Assembly: GCA_001586965.3 (NCBI GenBank)
Contig: LUCW03000478.1
Span: 2,501-52,783, forward strand
Reading direction: 5' to 3'
Source of the DNA: Sphaeroforma sirkka
Taxonomy: Eukaryota > Opisthokonta > Ichthyosporea > Ichthyophonida
DNA: 50,283 nt
Made by a program: the position numbers and the translations under genes. Each line of letters opens with the position of its first letter. Positions within the stretch are counted from its first letter, which is position 1. The notes beneath the pieces are model-generated. The model worked only from the letters and a program-made list of their open reading frames with translations. It did not search any database and was not told the origin of the DNA. Below are positions 12,115-32,556 of the stretch, piece by piece.

Positions 12115-12230
12115 TACGTATGTATGCATGTATGTATGTATGTATGTATGTATGTATGTATGTATGTGATGTATATATGTATATATATATATATATATAT
12201 ACATATATATAATATATATATATATAGGAA
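11741..12230. repeat. GT / GCGT / AT / ATGT microsatellite block
   Basis: Alternating purine-pyrimidine tracts: GT and GCGT (about 11776-11925), AT (11931-11960 and 12034-12055), GT (about 12070-12110), ATGT (about 12119-12167), then AT. Confidence 0.95.
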
Positions 12231-13794
12231 AGTGAGATACACATATAGACTGGGGAAAAAATATGCGGATGTATATGGCCTTGTAGATATGCATTCCGTA
12301 CGCAGACAGGCAAGCATCGATTACTGAATAATTCAAAAGTGTAATATAGGTTGATACTATCTGGATGAATCATATGTATTCACATAATGTTCATATACAG
12401 ATGTGAGAACAACAAAAATATCAAGTTGTGCAGACAGTGATGTTAAGATAAAGACAGACACATCTGTGCAATAACGAGACGGTCATTTTCATTTAATATA
12501 GAGATTTACGAGCAGAAGTGTAATATGTGTTGGTATTCGACATCAACGTATCAAAGACATCCTGAACGTCAAAGTAATATAAATGTGCTTTCATATATGC
12601 CCACATTCAAGACACACGTGGCTGAAACTTTATTGAAGGTGCGCTTGCTGATAAAATACATGAATACTTATAAAATACAAAAAGTCTTGCTAACGACGCA
12701 TTGATACTTCCGAACCTTGTATAAATACATCCTAAATACATACAAACAATGCATAAATACTTCCTAATCTTACAAAAATACATCTTATAATGAATTTGTA
12801 AATAATTTCTATTCATGAGAATACTCCTAATAATCCATAATTATGTCCTGACAATACAGTGCCGCTCTTCCCCGATAATGCAGTATGTAACTATTTCCCA
12901 TAACATGTCAATATTTCTAGCAATAAAACGTGCTTCCTAATCATAACACTTGAATATTTCCTAATGATAAATACAAGAAAGCTAATAATGAATAACCACT
13001 TCCCAATTATGCATGAGTAATATATGGAGCGAAAACACGGAAATGACAAAATTCGCTGTTATCCCTTTCTGCCGTAGTTGCCATGTGTTTTCTAGAACGT
13101 ACGATACCACCTGTTACCTTAGAGAATATGCCAACTGGCAACTTAAGATTCGATATTACATATGATATGCATCACACAATATTCAATACTGAATACTTCT
13201 CTTTTGAAAAAGCAGATACGTGTGAGAGACTGAGAGCGCGCGATTGAATATGTGTGTGTAAAACAGCAATTTTGAATAAATACATCATTGTGTACCAGGG
13301 CATATGTACAAGTCACATGTCACAACTCACAACACAAAAACAATAATAGATATCAAGAGACCTAAAAGCATATTTATCTAAAAATTAAAAATTAAAAAAA
13401 TGCTCATGAATTCGGCGGGAGGGTTGTAAAAATTTCTTGATCTGGTGCCATCATCGATTTATATGGAGCCCGCGGGAATGTGTATTTTATAAAAATAAAA
13501 ATAGATTAAAAAAAAAAGCACTGAAGGCCTGAGACCTGTCACCTCTGCGACCTGTGGCATATTTCTATTTATTATTTTTGTTTACTGTATATTATTGAAT
13601 AAAAAAATATGTATTTGATGACTGTGTACAATATCTATGCTTTTTTTTAAACACAAAATATTACTTATATAGCAATAGATCAGTGTAAATAAATAGAGTT
13701 TTTATAAGACCTGTGTAGTACATACAGTGTATATATGCAAACATATCCTATTGCCATATCCTATATGGGTTAAGAAGCACCTAGTATAGGCATC
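12231..13794. other. Non-coding AT-rich stretch with degenerate short repeats
   Basis: No convincing exon was found. Between about 12650 and 13020 variants of AATACTTCCTAAT recur every few tens of bases, which looks like a decayed minisatellite. The remainder is AT-rich sequence without recognisable structure. Confidence 0.5.
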
Positions 13795-14007
13795 ATGGTG
13801 TTCTCAGGGTGGATGTCCATAGGGTTTGCACCCTGGACTGAGCGACCAGGGGGTATCTCTGTAGGTGAACCGGTTGAAGGGTCAACTAGATATGAGAGCT
13901 TGGCCTTAGAGGATGCACAGAACACAATCTTGACAGCGGTGGCTCAACGGACGCCTAAAGATAAGCAACAAGGTCTGTGGGCATTCTTAGATATGTCTAT
14001 CTGTTAC
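13795..14007 (+). CDS. Possible exon, perhaps the first exon of the SLC25A46-like gene
   Basis: An ATG opens a frame of coding-like composition (for example 'SLALEDAQNTILTAVAQ'). Two donors could end it. One is the strong GTGAGT at 14008 (phase 0). The other is a weaker gtctgt at 13973, which leaves phase 1. The weaker donor would join in phase to an acceptor at 15659-15660, which has a CTAAC branch-like site and a pyrimidine stretch upstream. That would add an N-terminal helix to the carrier gene and replace its proposed start. No homology supports it, so it may belong to another gene or be chance. Confidence 0.3.
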
Positions 14008-14257
14008 GTGAGTAAAATTTTAAAATTAGAATAGTTAGATGTGTGCCAGCAAAAGGCAGAACCATGCCGACATTATGTATACAAGTCTTCAATTGGTGTT
14101 ATGTCACGTTGAAATATATATACGAGCATAATTTTTAACAATATGTATATGTATTCAGATACAACGAAATGTATGTGTACTGTTAGTATATATTTTTTCT
14201 GTTCTAACTTTTCTTATTCTTATTTTTATATTTATTCTATATCTATCTATTATCTAC

Positions 14258-15270
<1,013 letters not shown>

Positions 15271-15635
15271 TTTTTTTACCAATGATACATGCTGAGTGTC
15301 GATGTTTCATTGAGGCGTTTCAATTTGCATCACCATGCATTTTAATCGTAGCTTGTATAAAAAATCATAGTATACACTGGGGTTTTTGACTCGGTCAGAA
15401 TTGGAGTTACAAAATTCTCTCATATTTAACACATCTTGCAAAGCACAGGTCCGTTTCACGTACAATATTCGCCACCATACACATCGTTTAACTGGCACCA
15501 ACCCCTGGAATCGCGTAGACTACAGATTGCTTTGTTTTTTTTACTACAACGTCCAACAAACGCACCCTGAGTACGAGTTTCTCCATTCTATCTCTATATA
15601 ACCCCGACTGCATTCTGTGAACTAACCTCCTCCGT

Positions 15636-23011
<7,376 letters not shown>

Positions 23012-24607
23012 ATAGCGACAGCAGAAGTTACTTGGTGTATTTTGCACCTGCAGAGCCCTTTCGCTTCATATCCCTCTGTATAAAAAAATATATAAGTGCA
23101 ATCCAAATGGAGGGATGCGTTTGTGATGAATTGAAGCAATCATCCCAGAGGGTCTGCCGTGCAAATTGCATCAGATGAGCAGACTACACGAAATGATTGA
23201 ATAGAAAAATATTAATGATGATGTAGAATAGAGCGACTTGAGATTTAAGAGTATAAAGCTAACAATCGTTATTCACATTTATGTTCAGTGCGCATAACGA
23301 CCATACCATATCATTTATATGCTGTATCGAGAACAACATGAACGTATTAAAATTAAGAATAACGCATGGATATATTTCAGTACATTTATTGAGCATAAAT
23401 ATTTCATTGGAAACGTTACGCCTAGCAGATGGAAAACGAAGTGAAGAGTAGCAAATAGTATGCTCAAAATACTGTGGAAACTCGACTCGAAATTCCAATT
23501 ATCTTGTATCCATGTCATATGATAATCTGAGCAGCGTACTATTATATCCATAAACCCCACCAACTTGAGTTTGACTACAGATGTTGGGCTTCTCCAAAGG
23601 TAGGGCGACTTCTTCCGACATCACAACCCGAAGAATGTGCCACTTAAGGGTTTGTGATAGGACAAAAGTGGCGTATGGTACTTAAGTTATTCCTATATCT
23701 CTCACAGTATTGGCTGGTATCTGGTGATCTGCTTGGGTCTGTACTTGTTGAGAATACCACCAAAAACGAACTTGAATATTTTGTACTGACGAAAAAAAGT
23801 GCAAACTGTATAATGCCTGACTCGGATTTGGAACTGAACATAATTGCTCAGAATGATTGGCAGGGTTACACGTGTTGCCATTTTCCATGGATGTAATAAA
23901 TACCCTACCAAGATCGAGAATGGCTCAACTCCGTGTACTGCCAATGTTGATGGATAGTTATCGATTGCTAGAACTTGTTCGTCGCCGTTTACTTTAGGAT
24001 TTACTATCGAATGAATTGTTTTAATGGAATTTTTAACTTCTGGAAAGGGTCTATCACTTGGGTATGCAGTTTATTTTAAGCGCGTGCGACAATTCCTTAT
24101 ACCCTGCTCGCATAACTTTTTTTTTTTTGGAAAGGTCCGGATACAAATTTCATTATTAACTAACGAATTTCTCGCCGAGTAAAGCGTCCGTATTTGATGA
24201 GTATTCTGACTAGGGTAAAATTAGAATTGACGATACAAATGACTACCAGGTTGCTATTTCAACCCTGTATATGACAGTTCTATGAATGAGCCTCCTAAAT
24301 AGTACATGCGTATGTTCGTTACTTCTTGAAAGATTGTGGGGTTTTTTTTTTCGGTTGTATAGGGGTGCAAGTATACAATCTTAGGAATTTGATCGAATGC
24401 AAGGTGCTTTCCACAAATGTATCGCACTATTGCGAATATGAATACTGATGTGTATGTAGATATAATAATTGACTCCAAATCGAAATGAATATTATTATCC
24501 CTTTAGCTCGCGAATTGATCATTACATGTAGTTATCATTTCATAATAGTCCCTCCCACCACTAGCACGAGTTGCTCACTTCATGTGTCGCTAAATTTTTA
24601 AATTTGG

Positions 24608-24646
<39 letters not shown>

Positions 24647-26639
24647 TTTCTACTTGCTTACACGAAACATGCTGACAACGATGCGAAGGACTCCAATTGC
24701 AAATCCAGAATATATTCACAGTTCAGCGCCAGTGAATAATCGTCGAGAGAAAGTGTTTCGAAACCAAAAATAGAATATATATCAACACTCTCCAGTTGTA
24801 CTTAGGATACTCTTATTTATTCAATATGACAGTAGCAAGTAGTATCCTTGTTTTTTATTATAAAATACAAGTGCGAAAAAAGTATTACAACTCTTAATGC
24901 ATAGGCTCAATTTAGTATTTTCACGGTGGTTGTATGGACGAAGCCCCGTAAAACAACGATCCTAGGTGTGGTTGTTTCGTATAGTAACGGCGACAAGTTG
25001 CGCCTCATGACAGAATTGGAAAGTAACAAACAAAAGAAAAAGTATCATCAACTTACATTCTTTCAGCGTGTCAAGTGTGGCGAGTATTATATATATATAG
25101 GACGCGAGGACGTTAAACACATGCGCAGAAATTGAAGGTCTCTATACTTCGAAATTCGTTTCCTTGGTAATCGAGAAGAGTTGTTGGTATATCAAAGCTT
25201 GGAGGTTGGGTGTGTGGATATGTCGGATCAATGGGTATTAAAAAAAGGTTATGAACACTTTCAATTAAAATATGATCAATGCGGTAGGTACAACAAACCG
25301 TCTTAAAAACAAGTACATGTCAATTGTGCACATTAGTAAGCAGAAACTAATTACAGCTGAAATGTCTATACACCCATTACAATTATTTCATTTATTCCCA
25401 AAAATCAAGTGTGCCATAGTGCCTGATGGTGTCTGATGCTTAGATAGATTAACAACCAGAATCCTTCCAAGTATATGGGAAAGCACTCTTTCATGAGCAA
25501 AAGATGATCGTCCTTTGCGGTGAAACAGTGTACCTGCCAGATATGTCGGATATTTCGGGTGTGACGGTATAGAGGAAACTGGAAGGAATTCGGTTCGGAT
25601 GGTCCACTACATATGCTCTAAATATGCTCACATCTTCATACACCGGAAGTGAAATAGGGTTCAAAAGAGCACGTAGATGTTGTTTGCCATTGTTATATTC
25701 TCCCGTCCTCTGAGAGGGTAACGGTCGTACCTCTACATCAACAGTTGGTGCGATTTTCCAAGAAAATATATATTCGCCGACATTCGTATCAGTTCGTCAT
25801 AACTTAAAAACGATAGGTTTTTAAGTGCCAACAAGCATCCGTGGTGTACTGATGGCGAACAACTGCGAAGAAATTTTCGCGGCTTGAAGTTGTCTGTCTT
25901 ATACCACTTGAATACACTCATATAGGTACTAGTCACGCAATCATTAATGCCGAATGACTTACACTACGGCTTATTTGCAATAGAATGTATTTCGTTGCAG
26001 CAATACGTTATGTGGGATAGCAAAAGCAACAAATTTATAGTTCCGGTATCTATTATTTTGGATTGGCAATCTCAAAAAACAATGGCTAGCGGCAACCAGC
26101 TAATTTATAAGGTTTCTACGCTTCAATACCACCGTTTGGTATGGCGTAAAAGAGTATGCTTTGCCACCGCCAGTAAGAATAATACTACAGCGCAACGCGG
26201 CACCACGCCAGCTTATATATAAAAATTCAATAAAGGGTGTGCTGTGTGATAATATCAACACACATAAATGAAGGCAACAGTATATACCGACACGCTCAGA
26301 TCGAAGCATAGGCATCCCTTGTATAGCTCAACGAAAGTTGCAACCCGATCCTGATTCTACGATTTATTTTGCCGAGTAATTACACCTGGAATACTACTAA
26401 TTGTTGCAACAGAAATTGAAATAAGAAACTACGGGGGTTGTTTCGTGAGTATCTGGTCGAGGTCTTCGCCCGGTTTCTCAGACCAGTACAGATATACACC
26501 AGCTTGAGTTGAATGTTAGATGAAAACTTAAGGTAGTAGAAAGCTTTCAAGTACTGAACAATAGATGAAGACCACTCGACCTCATTTACACAGCTTGGGA
26601 TTGAATGTTGGAAAAAACGCAAAATGCCTTCAAATGAAG
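23012..26639. other. 3.6-kb stretch, no recognised gene
   Basis: Short open frames exist (for example 23644-23896 and 24926-25135 on the plus strand, 25733-25936 on the minus strand). I could not match any of them to a family. A small AT tract lies at 24611-24642. The stretch could hold decayed upstream parts of the Mutator-like element or host exons; the sequence does not let me choose. Confidence 0.5.
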
Positions 26640-27990
26640 TATCAACCGACTAGATTAAGACCGCTTGATCTCATTGTAATTTCAAACAGCTATTTGCAAC
26701 ATCATCTTCGCAAGAGTTTTGGATTTGCTTGTCTGAAGCTTTGGCTACAAGACGTGCATGTAATGCTGATATCGATCAACCGTTTATTTCTCGTCGTAAT
26801 GAACCGAAGCTTTCCAATGTGGGGATTTTTGTACGAACTTTTCCATCAGTCAACGAATTCGACAAACAAGGATGGACTGATGTTTTTTTTCTTCCTATTA
26901 TTCAAATGCAAGATGCTGTTAGAGGCAATACTGCGCTATTCAAATAAGGGTCCTGACCCGAATGGTACTCGTATATGTCTCCTCACGACCGCAGTAGAAC
27001 ACTCAACCACACCTTGACTATGGGACGCCCTAACCCTGGCAGCCCACTTGTTAGAATCCTGGAATTCCGTTAAACTCTCAACTGTACCTCGCCAAAGAAC
27101 GCAGACACGGATATTGCATCCCCTGCCAACTTCCGACCTATACCCTTAATTCCTATAGCTGATAACAAATCACCCCAGCTCAACTAACCATGCCACTCAA
27201 CCTGGATTCAAATTACGCTACTGTACTCATGCCCTGGCCGCGATGAAATCTGAGACACAATCCGAGGATGCCTGGAATGATTTGTGCCTTAACATCACTA
27301 AAACGCACGACAAAGTGATCCTTCCTCGCATGTAGATACTGCTGCGCCACGCTGGAATGCCAGAGACCTGGATTAGTTGCCTCCGTGCATTGTTCGAGAA
27401 TATTCCCACACGGGTGACGTATCGTGAGAAGACTCTACCTTTCCATAGAACGAATGCCATACTCCAAGGTTTGATTGTCAGTTCACATCTTTTTGTCATC
27501 TATATAGACTCCCTGGCTCTTCCGCTTGCTCAATTCCGGCTGAGATTCCTCCGTTCCTACCTCTTTCATGGTACGCGCATCCAGACTCTTCAGTCCGTTT
27601 GGCTGCAACCCCTCCTAAACGCGATTAATGGTTGGGGTCGCCAGTCCAGTCTACAACAAGGGCTTTTTAATACCCGAAAGGTTTATCAAGTAAGCTGCAT
27701 GCGGTACCGCCTTTCCGTACCGAAAGACATCTTATTACGCCAACGCTAGTAGGCTCCCCAAATGCGAACACTCAACAGACGCCTACTTGCTCCTCCCATG
27801 CACATGGCGGCGGAACTCTTTGACATTTATCGACAATCGTTCAAAATTTCAAAAACCACAGCCGCCTAAATGTGGGTTTCATGGATTCAGCTGGCGCCAT
27901 CCGCGAAACCGGTTGGTAATATTCAAAACATTCATTCTTTCAACGGCCGCCTATGGTCTGAACATCATTGCACAAAACCCTAAATCCTTA
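26640..27990 (+). mobile_element. Decayed LINE (non-LTR retrotransposon) reverse transcriptase
   Basis: Pieces in several frames follow the order of a non-LTR RT. 'GPDPNGTRICLLTTA' near 26950 resembles the KAPGPDGI motif, and 'NFRPIPLIP' near 27128 the RPI block. 'QPGFKLRYCTHALAA' at about 27200-27240 is next, then 'HAGMPETWISCLRALFENI' and 'LQGLIVSSHLFVIYIDSLA' (27450-27530) for the QG..LSP block. 'RIQTLQSVWLQPLLNAINGW' and 'LVIFKTFILSTAAYGLNII' (27920-27970) close it. The YADD motif is no longer visible: the expected place reads FHGTRIQTL. Stops and frame changes occur throughout, so the copy is inactive and old. No endonuclease, 5' end or poly(A) tail was identified. Confidence 0.75.
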
Positions 27991-28519
27991 AAAGTCAAAT
28001 TGAAAAGACATGATTATTACAAGGTATTTTCAAAAGCATTTGTTATAGTCTTCATACAAGACAACGAGTCAGAGTGTAATTTTAAAGTTACTTTCACCAT
28101 TGCCGTCTGTATCATCAGGGTTTCCCTCTGTAACACGAGAGTTTTTAAATCTTAACTTTTAATCCAGCCCCCCAAAAAATACCTGACATTAGTCATCATA
28201 CATATAGTGGTACCGCAGGTACCTACCGGATTCCCTCGTGAGTGAAACAGCTCTCAAGTAAAAATCTGGACTGGGAAATACATATCACAGATGAAGACTC
28301 GGTGCGCGTAGTTGGCTCAACCAGGCTGACTATGTCATACACGTTTGAGCAAAAACAGCACAAAATCGCACATGCCGTATGTATATATCCTTGCTGTGAT
28401 CGTTGTTCTCCAGTCGAGTATTGCTCACCTCTTCTGGATCGATCATGATACACAGTACCCAACGGCTGTATTGTGTTGACTCCGAAATAATATTTCTTGC
28501 GCAGATGTTGTAAAGACAA

Positions 28520-28759
28520 TTATGTCATATATATACACTTATGCGTCGTCCATGTTTCAAAATAAATAATATTGCATAATGTATTGGAAAAACGATGGTA
28601 ACGTGTAGATCTGTAAACCACTGCTTGTTCAAATAAATACAGCTGTTCATCCAAATTAAACGTAAAGTACTTCTTATGCGGTTTGTATATATTTATCTGG
28701 TGGTAGTCTTTGTGGTTTAAATCAATAGTGAAGAAGATCTTGAAGCTCCTTCTTTTCAT
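28520..28759 (-). mobile_element. Fossil fragment of an LTR- or DIRS-type reverse transcriptase
   Basis: The minus strand reads 'FFTIDLNHKDYHQINIYKPH' and then 'KKYFTFNLDEQLYLFEQA'. This resembles the RT segment between the TLDL..AYHQI block and the PFGL block of gypsy-like or DIRS-like polymerases. It is a single broken fragment of an old copy. No flanking repeats were found, so the family cannot be fixed. Neighbouring minus-strand frames (28223-28519 and 28827-29033) may belong to it. Confidence 0.5.
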
Positions 28760-29324
28760 ATAATTAACTCGCTACCTTTAGGTAAATAGAAGTTATATGT
28801 TGGTATTAGTGTAACATTGATAGGACTTATATCCTAAAAAAAACTCGTACTTTCTTCAAGATACCATTTGAATTATCTGGATCATGTCCATAAGTGCAAG
28901 GTTGACTAGGGTGAGCCAATAATTCACTGCAATGTCTTGAATTGTTTCTGGCAACCTGTTCATATCGCCATGCAACGTAATAACTAAGACACTGGAGTCT
29001 CGAGAAAGCAACTTTAGCCAGGTCTAAGCTCACACAACACCGTTGTTAGATTGAAGAGGAAATACTCTAAATGTACATGGCCTACATGGGAAAGTCATTA
29101 AATATACATACAGATTTACGGGTACGTTTTTTTAATTACCCAATCAAATTTATTAAATGCGAGTTTCAATTATATTCTCAAATTAATTAAAATGAAAAAT
29201 TGAAAGTACATATAAAGACTTTTCATGTACATTTAATGACTTTCCAATAGTAGTGTAGTCCGATCTGTTAATCGTCAATCATACAATTTTGTTGTATTTT
29301 TAGGACTAACTAAGTTGAATTAAT

Positions 29325-30325
29325 TTAACCTTTTCAAATTCAAAGGAGCTCCTCTCTTGAGACGCAGATATACAAATTTTGTGCACCTGGACATGAGAAG
29401 TGCAAATATAGTAGATATGCTTACACTTTATTCGAATTGGCATATGAGGAAAAGAAAGGAGTATCGGGACGAAGCTAGGCAACTCAAGAGTGAAGGAAAG
29501 CAGGTGTGCAATACTGATATCAAATGAACCATGATTGATCGACAAATCCGTTATTTCATTTATACACGTATACAACCGCTTTTTACGAATTTAATTTCTC
29601 TAGGTTACACCCTGGGCAGTAGAAAAGACTACAACCCACCTCAAAAAGTTAAAACCATGTACTGTAACTATCGTGAGCAATGCTATAAACGATGGTTGGT
29701 TCGATTGCCAGGTACACTTCAAATCGCACAGTTTAACAGACTAGACCTGCTCAGTCAAGCTGGTACGCTCTCGGGGAATTATCGATTGTGAGAGCTGCAA
29801 TTTGCATGTGTCTGAAGGTACCCCTTGCGGACATGCTGCGAAGTGCTTTGTGCACATTGCTAAAGTATCTATGGTTAATAATATCGCGAGTGATTATAAC
29901 CTGTACAACAAATGTTGGTATTCGCGGTTGTTTTGGGTGGAAACTTACATCTTGCAAACCAGTTTCGCGGGACAATCGATGTCCTTTGACTTTGAAAACA
30001 TGGAGCAGCATTCACTGCTTCCCTGTCCTACTTCGAGACCAGCGGGTCGCCCGAAGAAACAGTACGAAAGGTCATCTCGTAGGTAAGTAATTCTGTTTTG
30101 ATGAGTATTAATAAATACAGTGCTCTTTCAAAGACCAAGATGTAAAACACCTTATCTATTTTGATTGTATAAGGGATCAGATACTTAGGAAAACTATAAA
30201 CACCTTTTCCACTATGATTGTATCAGAAATCATGTACTTAAGACGACTATAATGTGCTCGAAGTGTGGAGAAGCTGGCCATAAAATCAATACCTGCGATG
30301 GCGAGTATGTGGTTCATTGATTTAT
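29325..30325 (+). mobile_element. C-terminal part of a Mutator-like (MULE) transposase, multi-exon, degenerate
   Basis: The first block (29325-29502) has 'IVDMLTLYSNWHMRKRKEYR', like the conserved helix before the SWIM domain, and ends near a GTGTGC donor. A second block starts about 29606 (VTPWAVEKTTTHLKKLKP). It leads to a SWIM-like segment, 'DCESCNLHVSEGTPCGHAAK', near 29785-29845; the first pair is spaced CxxC rather than CxC. 'TSRPAGRPKKQYERSSRR' (30034-30086) is the usual GRPKK tail of MULE transposases. A zinc knuckle CSKCGEAGHKINTC (30256-30297) follows in a separate block, also typical. One in-frame stop lies between the second block and the SWIM segment unless a very short intron is removed. 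The DDE catalytic domain and the terminal inverted repeats were not found. Confidence 0.6.
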
Positions 30326-30589
30326 TCGATTCTGCGCGTGCTCGTCAGTCTCTATGGCAAGTCTCTTTTGTGTAATCATCTGTGACTTTCTTGCTTAAAT
30401 TTTCTTTTACTCTCTTACAGCGACAACTCGTATCAACTAAAGAACCTTCGAAGTATACGAAAGCTAATAGAAGATCACGAAGGTTCAAGGTATGGAACAG
30501 TATCAGTGATTACAATGTTGATTTGTTGATTGTGATTGATTTCCAGGTATCGTGAATCACCTGCTCAAACGCACAGACAAGACCAAACG

Positions 30590-30950
30590 CCAACGAAAAT
30601 GCACTGAGCGGACCAAAACAATGGCACCATTAAGAATTCGCCCCTACGAGGGATGCCAACGACTGATGCGCCATCTTCGTCAACGTCATCTGCCACGTAT
30701 GTCTATTTGGTTTCTGAAAAATATTGAATTGATGCTGATAAGGGAAGGAATTGAGATTATTTGTTAATGATCGTGACTTTAACGAAAAACACCCAAAACA
30801 GTGATGCCGTTTAAGATTCGCCCTTACGGGAGATGCCAACGACTGATGCGCAATTTTCATCAACGTCATCTGCCACGTATGTATATTCGGCTTCTTTAAA
30901 ATATTGAATCGACGCTGATAAATGAAGGAATTGTATTGATTTTTTTGAGA
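30590..30950 (+). repeat. Tandem duplication of a 180-bp unit containing an exon-like block and its donor
   Basis: Unit 1 (about 30590-30769) and unit 2 (about 30770-30950) match with an offset of 180 bases, for example ATTCGCCC(C/T)TACG near 30635 and 30815. Both carry GATGCCAACGACTGATGCGC and end an open block, '(E/G)MPTTDA' then 'SSTSSAT', at a GTATGT donor. It lies between the MULE tail and the Ulp1-like frame and looks like an exon-plus-intron duplication within that gene. Confidence 0.75.
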
Positions 30951-30969
30951 CTACGAGAATCTGTTCACA

Positions 30970-31560
30970 GGAGAAATATAAGACGCATTACTAAGTGTAT
31001 AGAGAAATTGATGCCGCAATGGGAACAAGCGATTGTTTCGGGAGAGGATCAGAAGGGAGCTTCTTTACATCAACTTATCAAGCAATATGAAAAGGAGAGG
31101 GAAGTTTCCTCATAATGATCTCGACTGCTTTTGCCTATGAGATTTCAGTGGCGCATTGAATGGATATAGAACATTTTCGAAATGCGTCTCTAATACAAAG
31201 TCTGACTTCCATAGTTTAAAACGCCCTGTCACCGCCCTGTCACAGATATCATTACGTCCGTCCCAGATGCTGATAACAATCCGACACCTATACAGACAGA
31301 AATCTCTCCAGTGAAAAGTGGCACGGAAACCAGTGAAAGTATGTTTTCCAGGCTGTATATCTCTGATAATTGAGTTTGTAAAGACTATATTTGGATAACG
31401 TAATGATTATATTCATATTCAAAACTTGTGCTTGCTGACATAATATGTACATTACTTGGTACAGAGACAGGCTCCTCTCCTATCGTTGCAGCCAAGGATT
31501 GCACATCCAGTCAAATGAGATCAACAGCTAGTAGCAACAACGACAATGACTACGCATCAA
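30970..31560 (+). CDS. Small exon-like blocks upstream of the Ulp1-like frame
   Basis: Three blocks have coding-like composition and splice-like borders. They are about 30970-31112 ('EDQKGASLHQLIKQYEKERE'), about 31240-31338 ('DADNNPTPIQTEISPVKSGT', ending at a GTATGT) and about 31466-31560 ('SSNNDNDYAS'). I recognise none as a known domain. Position suggests a low-complexity N-terminal part of the Ulp1-like protein, but joining them is speculative. Confidence 0.3.
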
Positions 31561-31656
31561 GATGTGTTTTACATTTTTGAGAAGGATTGTCGTTTCTCTG
31601 AAAGGTGAAACTCGGTAAAGTTTTTATTGATCTCCATATTTCCAACCTACAATTAG

Positions 31657-32512
31657 CAGTGAACTGCCAAGGAAATTAGCGCATCAAACATATCAGGCCG
31701 AAATCCATGCATCGGGTGCACCAATGAGGAAAAAACTGGCTGCAAACCGCAACGCACGCCTAGCAGCCAAACGAAGCAAGACGCTTGGCAAGTCTAAAGG
31801 GCTATTGACTAGCAAAAACAAGCTGTATCGCTCTACGTTGTTGAGAAAGAGAGCGTCGCTTTCTACAATAAGCAGTGGAAACAGTGAACATGTAGAAAAG
31901 AAGCGAAAAGAGATAATCAACGTAGATACCAATGTAGTGAAAAGTACTGTGGCAGAGTCGAAGTCATTTTATGTCGGCGGCTGGATCTTGCAGGAGAACG
32001 TTGTAGTACAATGCTGCAAACCAGGGAAGTGGATCAAAGCCTCGCTTATATCCGGGGTATTCTACCATTTATCACAATTACCCTCTCTGGCTGTTCGTTT
32101 CTGTGATGCTGATGCAAACAGAGTATGGATGAAGGACTTGTACAAGTATCGTAGGGCAGAAAGCTTACGACTTAAGGGACCACCACAGGTGTCCAAAAGA
32201 ATTTCTGTATTGATCCCATGAAATCATAGCAACGCACATTGGAACTTGGCGATTGTTACATTGCACACAACTAACGATACAGTTACTGTTTTAGATGGTA
32301 TGCCAAATCCAGTTTTAGTTGTGGGGTTTTGCTTTGTGCCTATGCTAGAGCAGTATCAGAAAATCCACAACTCGTGCATGATTTGGACGCACGAATATGT
32401 CACAAGCGTCCAACATGACAACAGAATTAAGAAATGGATTTCCGAAACACTTTTCTCGTATATTCCTGTAAAAGAGCATCACAGACCACGTGAGTTGCGA
32501 ACCAGGCAGTGA
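31657..32512 (+). pseudogene. Ulp1-like (C48-type) cysteine protease domain, probably of the MULE
   Basis: After an acceptor at 31655-31656 a frame runs through a basic region 'RKKLAANRNARLAAKRSKTL' into a protease-like domain. The part 'GWILQENVVV' is followed by 'RISVLIP', 'NHSNAHWNLAIVTLH' (catalytic His), 'TVTVLDGMP' (catalytic Asp) and 'QYQKIHNSCMIWTHEYV' (likely catalytic Cys; usually CG). Ulp1-family proteases cleave SUMO-like proteins, and such domains are known in plant Kaonashi MULEs. A TGA at 32219-32221 interrupts the frame just before the His motif, and coding resumes in the same frame. It may therefore be a recent pseudogene, a sequence error or a recoded site. The neighbouring MULE tail upstream on the same strand supports element ownership. 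A poly(A) signal follows at 32551. Confidence 0.55.
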
Positions 32513-32550
32513 GATAAGCTTGAATGAAGCAGCATATATCAACACCAATC

Positions 32551-32556
32551 AATAAA
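32551..32556 (+). terminator. Poly(A) signal AATAAA after the Ulp1-like frame
   Basis: AATAAA lies about 40 bases after the stop at 32510-32512, in the same orientation. Confidence 0.45.

Noticed and set aside
11254-12336. A 360-residue minus-strand frame and overlapping plus-strand frames
   Set aside because: They come from self-complementary ACGT, ATGT and GT repeats. Composition is only that of the repeat and nothing resembles a protein family.
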